A DNA stretch of 64,000 nt from Cyclina sinensis. Taxonomy: Eukaryota > Mollusca > Bivalvia > Venerida > Veneridae. The stretch lies in the NCBI GenBank assembly GCA_012932295.1, contig JAAONU010000013.1:5874603-5938602 (forward strand). Reading direction: 5' to 3'. Below are positions 57,140 to 64,000 of this stretch, one piece after another. The translations under genes and the position numbers were made by a program. A model generated the notes under the pieces. That model was not told where the DNA came from and did not search any database. It saw only the letters and a program-made list of their open reading frames with translations. Positions within the stretch are counted from its first letter, which is position 1. Each line of letters starts with the position of its first letter.

Positions 57140-60060
57140 CTCCTTATAAAATTGTTTTCAGTGTTACTGGTATGTCAAAATTTGACTGGATATGTTAGAC
57201 CTGCATTGTTTATACTGGTATAGATTTTCACATGCTAAATACATACAAGACCTGGAATGTAGACACTGGAAAGGTTGCCAGAACATGACCTTCTATTGGT
57301 TGTCATCAGGTCTTCATAGCATAGTGGTTTTGAAAATTTGACTTTAACCATATTAAAAATACAGTAAACTTTGCTTGTAACAATAGTGAAGAGACCATGT
57401 AATTTATATTATTACATCCAGCCAACTCTGTAAATTAAAGCACTACAAATTTTGACAAATATTCTCTGAAATAACATGCACCACACAGTTATGAAAGTAT
57501 CAAAAGCTACAACATTGCTTAGAAATAAGTTCAACATTTTGTCAAAATACAGCTTTCTGCAATATACTGTCTACCATATATCAGTCACATACATGTATGA
57601 ATCAAACACTGTTTATTTAGTAATGCTCATTTGTAAAAGTTGGTAATTTTTATTGTTTGTTCTGCATTCTCTTGGCACTTTCTCAAGTTGTTTTAAGTAA
57701 AAATAGCAGTGGTCAAATTTTTTTTCAGATTTATTATTAATTTAATAGGCGAACACTGAGAGCAAAATCATATCTTGACTATGGTAATATCCTTTGTATT
57801 GATAATGGACAGGTGACTAGATTAACAAGGAACATAATCTATAACCGAATATCAGTCAAGCAAAGGTGTGAAAAATTACATGTGTCTGCGGAACTATTGC
57901 ACTTAAAGTATGAAAACTGTCTCTGTGACATCAGAAGTGTTGTTACTACATCCAGAATATGGTAACATCAGATATCATCATAAGCAGAGACGTATATACG
58001 TCTCTGTCACAAGTGGAGTCGCTCTGGTTAATTTAACTTAATAGGAAACTGATTGGTACCTTACGATTTGCATTGTTACATCGGGACAAATTTCTTTATA
58101 ATTTTAAAAAAGCAAAAAAATATGCTTTTAGATTCTAGCTTATTGATTTTTTAAGACTTGTGGCCTGATTGGTCAGTATATGAGAAAAACTACTTTGCAT
58201 CCAATTTAAATTCCACTGCATTTTATTGCTTCAAATAGGAGAAATTCTGAAAGAACCTTAGCCTTTCTGATTGAGAATTTCAAGCACAATAATATTATTT
58301 TCCCTAATTTGATGTTGCATAAGCAGGACTGTGTATGAAATACAATTAACTCCCTTTGTGCTAAAAAAATCTGTCAATCTTCTTGTTTGAAGCATTTAAA
58401 GCTTCACCAAGGATACTCAAGATCTGCCCAGCGGAACAAAATGAGGTCAGTTTTCATTTTCAGCAGTTTACAGGTGCCTGATATTGGGCCATTGTTCAGT
58501 TATATAAGATACAATTTAGGCTGTTAAAGATATTATTTAATGACATGCCTTTCATATGAGATTATATCTTAACTTAAAGTTCATTTTAGGACAAAATTTA
58601 AATAAAGGTATGTTGTAACAAATTGAATCTCTTTTCCCTCATCTAGTACAATCATCAAAACACACAGTCGATACCATAATTTTGTTGTTATATAAGCATG
58701 ATCAAGGTTTAGATTTAACCTTCCTTGGTACCCGGCCTCAATAAGATTTTAATGGGTAGGTTTATATTGAACAGGTAGTCAGTACAGGTGTACCATACAA
58801 GGAAATCTCATGATCAGAAACGTGACAAAAATCCAATACTGCTACACAGCTATATTTATAGCACAGTTGTGCAGGTTAAAATCTGTGATCCTTCTGTTTA
58901 TTTCAGGTTCTAGTCATTCTAGAGAAGGAGACAGTAAAACAGAAAGGTGTGGTCTGGGAGATGATCTATAAAAGTTTAAAGGTATTGTTAAATGTTTTTT
59001 CTTTAAACATAATCAGCTTAATGTTACAAGTAATACACTGATGTATATTCAGTAGGTTTTTTTCATATATTTGACAATTACAGATTTGTTAGTTGGTTCA
59101 TTAATTCACAATCTTAATTTGCTGCAAATATTTATTAGCTCCAGGGCTTTACATAGATATATCACAGGCTATTTCCCAATTGAAAACCCAGTAGTGGCAG
59201 CAAAATTTCCCAAAATATGACATTCCATCACAGTTGCCAAAAATTATAGTTAAGCAAAAGTTCTATCTAAACTTCCCTGTAAAGCCCTGCTGCTTATCTG
59301 CTTGTAACTTTGTTAGACAAGATGAAAATCCTTCATGCCTGATTTTTTTCTTCATTGCTAAGAAATTATTTCACAAGTTTTATACTTAGTCATTTAATGG
59401 CAGGTTTCATTCAAAACAGAAACTGCATTTGATAGTAAGAGTTGATTAGATAAGAAAAATCGAGCAGGAAACCCACACTTGCTGCCATCAACATGTATAC
59501 CACCTTTACTGCATTTAATAAGAACGAGGCTGAACACTAGCAGTCATACTCACACAGTCAAAAGTGTTATTCTTTAAGGATGTTAGTCAACAAGTACTGA
59601 TTGGCTAACATTAAAACACTTGGTCCAATTTCAGAAGGGTGGTCCAGTAGAGTGAGAAAGCACTGATTGTCAAGTCACAGTTTACTTTTCATATGACTGA
59701 GTAATGACAACATCCTCAAACTTAGCAACACTCATCACTTTAATGACTGAGTTTTACTCTGTGTCACCAAAAAGAGAAAAAGTGAGATATTCCAAAGTTC
59801 ATAGAAATGAAAAATGAATATTGATAGGTTTGAGGACATACTGAAGACATTCAAATATGTAAAATAAAATTGACTTGACAACTGATAGTATGTGTGTGAA
59901 AGTAGGCAGTTCCTTAGTGAAAAGGGGTCAAGCACTACCAAGTTAGGTGTATGTGTACTTCCTGTTGTTGACTGTAAAAGTATGAAATGAAGATGGCAAA
60001 CATAACCTCTGTGTCGGAGGAAATGATTTAATTAAAGTTATTAATTTTTTGTTCCTGTTT
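57140..60060. other. Mostly unique sequence upstream of the ABCA gene
   Basis: No repeat family or ORF recognised; the region presumably contains the ABCA promoter and 5' UTR introns. A possible small UTR exon is listed separately. Confidence 0.4.
58907..58981 (+). other. Possible 5' UTR exon of the ABCA gene
   Basis: A 75-nt stretch is bounded by TATTTCAG and AAAG|GTATTG about 1.1 kb before the first coding exon. It has no start codon in good context. The call rests only on splice-like borders and location, so it is weak. Confidence 0.25.
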
Positions 60061-60061
60061 C

Positions 60062-60464
60062 AGTTTAATAAGAATTGAGAAGATACTTTTTTCATCATTG
60101 AAGACAAAGTTAGTATATGTCGTGTGAGATTTTAGATCTGTACTGACTGACACCAGGAAAATGTCTTCAGCTGGAGGGCAGTTTGTTTTGCTTCTATGGA
60201 AGAACTTTAAACTACAAGGCAGGAAGAAAGTTGTGACGGTTTTCGAGGTTGTGGTACCAGTATTCTTTGCTTTGTTACTTCTTATGATACGTAACCTAGC
60301 AGATTCCGAGCTGATAGAAGCAGATACAACATGGGAGCGAATATATCCACATCTGTCAGGAACTGCTGCAGACAAGACAACTATCTTCTATACTCCAACT
60401 AACGCTTTTACAGATGACATTATTCAGAGCATAATCGATTCTGGTCAGACAAATGCAACAAAAA
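60062..60464 (+). CDS. ABCA-family transporter, first coding exon
   Basis: The acceptor CTGTTTCAG ends at 60061, ATG is at 60161, and the donor is ACAAAAA|GTAAGT (60464, phase 1). The protein starts MSSAGGQFVLLLWKNFKLQG and runs into RKKVVTVFEVVVPVFFALLL. The LLWKNF...Q.RKK..T.FE...P motif is the conserved N-terminus of the ABCA lipid-transporter subfamily, with the first transmembrane helix. The following WERIYPHLSG region begins the large first exofacial loop. It resembles ABCA3-type members, but the paralogue cannot be fixed from the N-terminus. Some 99 nt of 5' UTR lie in this exon. Confidence 0.88.
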
Positions 60465-61229
60465 GTAAGTAATCTTTGAAAGCATACATTCCATTTGATT
60501 ATGCTTTGAATTACAGCTGAAGGGCAGTTCTTGACATTGGTGATGTTTTTGTAGAATCACATATTTGTATGGCTTCATTGAAAATTTTGTTTCTAGCAAA
60601 ATATAAAGAAAGTCAGTGTTTAAGTATTAATTGTAGTGCACCATATATTTATGCTGTTTCAATTTGTGGAGTTGTCTTTTGGCTGTATTTTTTTTTTACT
60701 TTTTGCCATGGACACCTTTTAGTTTGGTAATAGATAATTCCATGTCATTTCAAAAAGTGTTTGGTCTTTCTGTATATTAAGTCTCTTAAATCATTACAAA
60801 GCATAGGATGAGAGCTCCAAAGATTTTGCTAATGGAACAAGTAACAGGAGTGACAGTCAAATATTCCAAGAGCTGTTGAATAATTAAGCAGATAAACCTT
60901 TTTCTGTCTTACAAGATCCTTTTGATTTTTATAAGACCCTCTTTCTGTCAGAGGTTATTACAGAAGTTTTTTTGTGAAAGCTGTTGACTTCATTTATATT
61001 CTTGCCAACATGTAGAAATTTAGTGAAATAGGTTAACAACAGATGAATATTTTGGTCAATATTTGTAAAAATATATATGGACAATTCTTGAAACTTGCTG
61101 TCTTGTTTTTGGCAAAAATTACAGAAAATAATATAAGAAGAGTTGCAAAAAGCATTGAAAGGCAACCACCAAATTGGATTGATTCTAGGATGGTTCATAT
61201 ATTAGCACAAATGATTAAATTAGGATAGG

Positions 61230-62080
61230 TTTTGCAGTCACATGATCTGGTACTAGATTTTAAACCATTAAGTGTTATATTACATTCATTATGTTTTGTG
61301 TAAACTAAATAACATCAGTTGAAGAGTTTATCTTATGAATAATAAACTGTTTGCTGTTTTTGGTAGCTGATCAATTAAACTCTAAAATAAGCTAAGGAAA
61401 TTACTCAGGCTATCTATTCTGTGCATGTTTATTTCTATAATGAAAGATAACGTTTAAAAATATGTTTTAGGAAACAAACAAACCGTACATTTAAAGTTCC
61501 AGTATCACATTGATTTTACTGATAACAAAACATAAATGTCCTGATCTGATAATGAATGATGTTCAGTTCACTCTTAAAAAATGTTCACTTAAGATGACTT
61601 TCTTTTGTATTCAATCATATCTTCATGAAAAAGCCTTTCTCATGTTTTTTGTTTGTTTTTTTGTTTTGTTTCTTTTTGCCATATAATTGAAAAAAATTTA
61701 CTGCACTTTATTTCTAACATGTTCATTAGTTCATTTTATTGCTGAAGTATTTACATACAGCTAGAATAGAGATAACAAATTGATACAAAAGATTTCATCA
61801 CAGTTCATAATTTCTATAATCTTTGTCACCACTGATTAGCTCTTGTCTGTAAGTTTTGAACCACATGTCAGCAAGTGCTTGTTTAAACCTATTCAAATAT
61901 GGCCTGACTCGGGTTATTCAAATATCATAAACATAAAACACCATAAAAGTTAGTGTTTATTGATCTGATGGTAGTTAATTTTCAATTGTTTGAATCAATG
62001 TGATGTAAATTTGTAACTTTCAGCAGGGTTTTAAATGTTGTATACATTCATGTATTGATGCATTGAAAACATAATTATAT
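61230..62080. other. ABCA intron 1 sequence without recognised elements
   Basis: Intronic AT-rich sequence between the first coding exon and the SINE cluster; nothing else identified. Confidence 0.4.
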
Positions 62081-62159
62081 GTTTGGGCAGATCAATGGTC
62101 TTGTGGCAGTGCACAGAACTTGTAATCCAAGGCCCTTGAGTGCGATCCTGTCGTTCTCC

Positions 62160-62440
62160 AAAGGAGCGGTTCAGTGGTCCAGTGGTAACACGCTGGACTT
62201 GTAACCCAGGGGTCTCGAGATCGATCCCCCGCTTCTCCACTAACATTCCTAATTGTCTTTCGGATGAGATGTTTACCGAGGTCCCATGTATCAATGCTGT
62301 ACACTGAGCTTGCAAAAGAACCAGGGGTGTCTCTGGAATGGGATGCCATCTGTATCTTGCACTATCCCCGACAAAATAAAACAAGTAATCTCTGCATAGG
62401 GCATCTGTCATATGGCACCGGTACCGACGATAAATAAACT
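62160..62440 (+). repeat. tRNA-Thr-derived SINE, copy 2, in ABCA intron 1
   Basis: Head TGGTCCAGTGGTAACACGCT, anticodon loop CTTGTAA (TGT, Thr), B box GAGATCGATCC. The tail matches the 1069-1348 copy through GGTACCGACGATAAATA. A diverged second head (62085-62158) precedes it and a diverged tail (62480-62620) follows, so three SINE pieces are stacked. Confidence 0.85.
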
Positions 62441-63088
62441 CAAATACAACAACATCGTTTTCCACTAGCAGTACTTCTGGCAGACTGTAAGACAGTGACT
62501 TTAAACCCATATCCTGTGTATCAGTGCTGTATATTGTGCATGAAAAAGAACCAGGAATGTCTGGAATTGGATGTTTCCTGTATCTTGCACTATCTCCCTG
62601 CCCAAGTCTAAAATAACACTTTAGAAAACAATATCAGTGGAAGGTAAACTGAAATAGATAGATACAGAAGGTTTGGTGGTCTGGTAAGAAAATGGAATAT
62701 TGGGTTAGTTTGATTTAAGCTAAAGTAAAAGTACAAGTATCACAGCTTGTGACTTAAGTTTGGACTCTAGTTACATGGTAGTTATATAGTTGAGTTTTGA
62801 TGGAACAGTTTAGTTGACATTTTAGGAATAAGTTATTCATAGTTGAAAGATTTTAATCTTTCTAGAGTTTTATGAAATCACACCAAATCTTTCTTAAATT
62901 TTGCAAGTCTGTTAAAAGTACATAACTTTGTTTTATTTTGTAAATTTTTGTACTGCATTGTTTATTCAGTTGAAAAGAAAAAATGCATCTTTTTCTTTAA
63001 TTATTTCTCTTATAATTATCCAACCATGGAACTTGTGTGTTTGTTCTGTATGAAAGTTTTTCATGCTGTTCGCTAATGTATTTTTCAG

Positions 63089-63334
63089 AAACTGGATTTA
63101 ATTCAGAGACAGCTCTTCTCTTGGAATGGAACACAAATGAAAACAAAGACCTGTGGGCTGCAGTAGTTTTTACATCTGACACAACCAGTAACCCTCCTGA
63201 CACATTAGATTACAAGTTACGTGTGACACTGCGGAGTGGAAATGAGGATAATGATCGTTGGCGAACAGAAAACACATACCAGTTTTTCTCATCATTTGGA
63301 TGGAGAAATAATGACAGCACTGGTGGCGAGCCAT
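63089..63334 (+). CDS. ABCA-family transporter, second coding exon
   Basis: Acceptor TTTTTCAG|AAACTGG, donor CCAT|GTATGT. The phase-1 junction continues the first exon frame (AAA codon, then TGFNSETALLLEWNTNENKD). The exon contains DYKLRVTLRSGNEDN and FSSFGWRNNDSTGGEP, matching the exofacial loop of ABCA transporters, where a Y.LR pattern is common. It is 246 nt, so the phase is preserved to the next exon. Confidence 0.85.
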
Positions 63335-63718
63335 GTATGTATAACATTAATGCTTCTTTCCTTGTACTTAGGTAAATGGCTAAGTTGATATTTTTTAAAA
63401 ATAATCGAACAAACCCTTGTATCTTATTGTAACATTGTCTTTTATATTGATCATATTCTTGATGTATGTTATTTTTACAAGTTGTTTTGCATTACACAAA
63501 GATGAAAAATTGAAATATGAGGATAATGGTGTTAAGAATATAAAAAATCTTTTTTCATTTATTTTGATAGGATCACAAAGAAGCTGTTAGACTGACTTTA
63601 CTGAGTTGAATATGTTTCAGTGTGTATGTTATATACTGTCTGGTTAATAGCCACTGGTTAGAGGACTGTGTTCTTCCAGAATGTTTATAATGAGACATGT
63701 ATGTTTTTACCATTACAG

Positions 63719-63966
63719 ATTACTATCAGACTGGTTTTCTAGCTCTACAATACTTCATAGATAAAGCATTTATAGAGAAGCATTCGTCAGGGTCATTCGC
63801 AAATATAGAGGTTGCCCTGAAGAAGATGTTGTACCCACCATTCCTGCAGGACGTGTTGGCGACAGTGCTGCAGACTAACCTGCCCCTGTTCCTGGTGCTA
63901 GGTTTCATTTTGAATGCTCTTCAGATGGCAATGAATATTGCTTATGAGAAGGAGAAAAAACTAAAG
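63719..63966 (+). CDS. ABCA-family transporter, third coding exon (gene continues beyond the window)
   Basis: Acceptor CATTACAG|ATTAC; the frame gives YYQTGFLALQYFIDKAFIE, the conserved 'YY..GFL..Q...D.A' stretch before the transmembrane block in ABCA proteins. Then comes a hydrophobic segment LPLFLVLGFILNALQMAM that begins the second transmembrane helix. The exon ends AAG|GTTAAT at 63966 in phase 0. The nucleotide-binding domains are not in the window. Confidence 0.83.
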
Positions 63967-64000
63967 GTTAATGATACAATGTTTTATCATAGAGCATCAG

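Overview
The window is animal nuclear DNA: AT-rich, with spliced genes, canonical GT-AG introns and dense repeats. Several repeats share an architecture I associate with bivalve 'pearl' elements: a short 5' hairpin, a (TCCG)n tract, tandem units of roughly 150 bp, then a 3' hairpin followed by TCTTG and TT. Together with the mix of LINE, Penelope-like, Tc1, MULE and Ty3 remnants this points to a bivalve mollusc. That assignment is inference.

Two host genes are clear. On the minus strand (21253 to 5854) lies what appears to be a complete MET/RON-family receptor tyrosine kinase. Nineteen exons can be joined with consistent phase into 1306 codons plus stop: signal peptide, Sema, PSI, IPT repeats, one transmembrane helix, and a kinase with every key motif. 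It ends just after the kinase domain and lacks the C-terminal tyrosine docking tail of vertebrate MET. On the plus strand (60161 to the window end) are the first three coding exons of an ABCA-family lipid transporter, whose remainder lies outside the window.

Between and inside them are mobile elements. 1-5.7 kb: a 428-bp TTAA-flanked insertion whose empty site is preserved at 27420, a tRNA-Thr-derived SINE, and several pearl-like elements. 5.8-21.3 kb: the kinase gene, whose introns hold a pearl-like element, an LTR with a tRNA-Leu primer-binding site, and hairpins. 21.4-31 kb: SINEs, palindromic elements and unassigned sequence. 31.2-34.4 kb: a Mutator-like element with a spliced FLYWCH-MULE transposase broken by one stop codon and with ~160-bp inverted termini built of short repeats. 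35-45 kb: two LINE remnants, a dead Tc1 element with TA target duplication, a Penelope-like fragment and a Ty3 fragment with integrase ahead of RNase H. 46-52 kb: non-autonomous inverted-repeat elements whose ends are short-period satellites. 52-56.5 kb: nested pearl-like elements. 56.5-57.1 kb: an eroded coding remnant. 57-60 kb: mostly unique sequence leading into the ABCA gene.

The two genes do not obviously cooperate. The main interest lies in the tail-less MET-like receptor, the insertions datable through preserved empty sites, and the several unrelated element families with satellite-filled termini.
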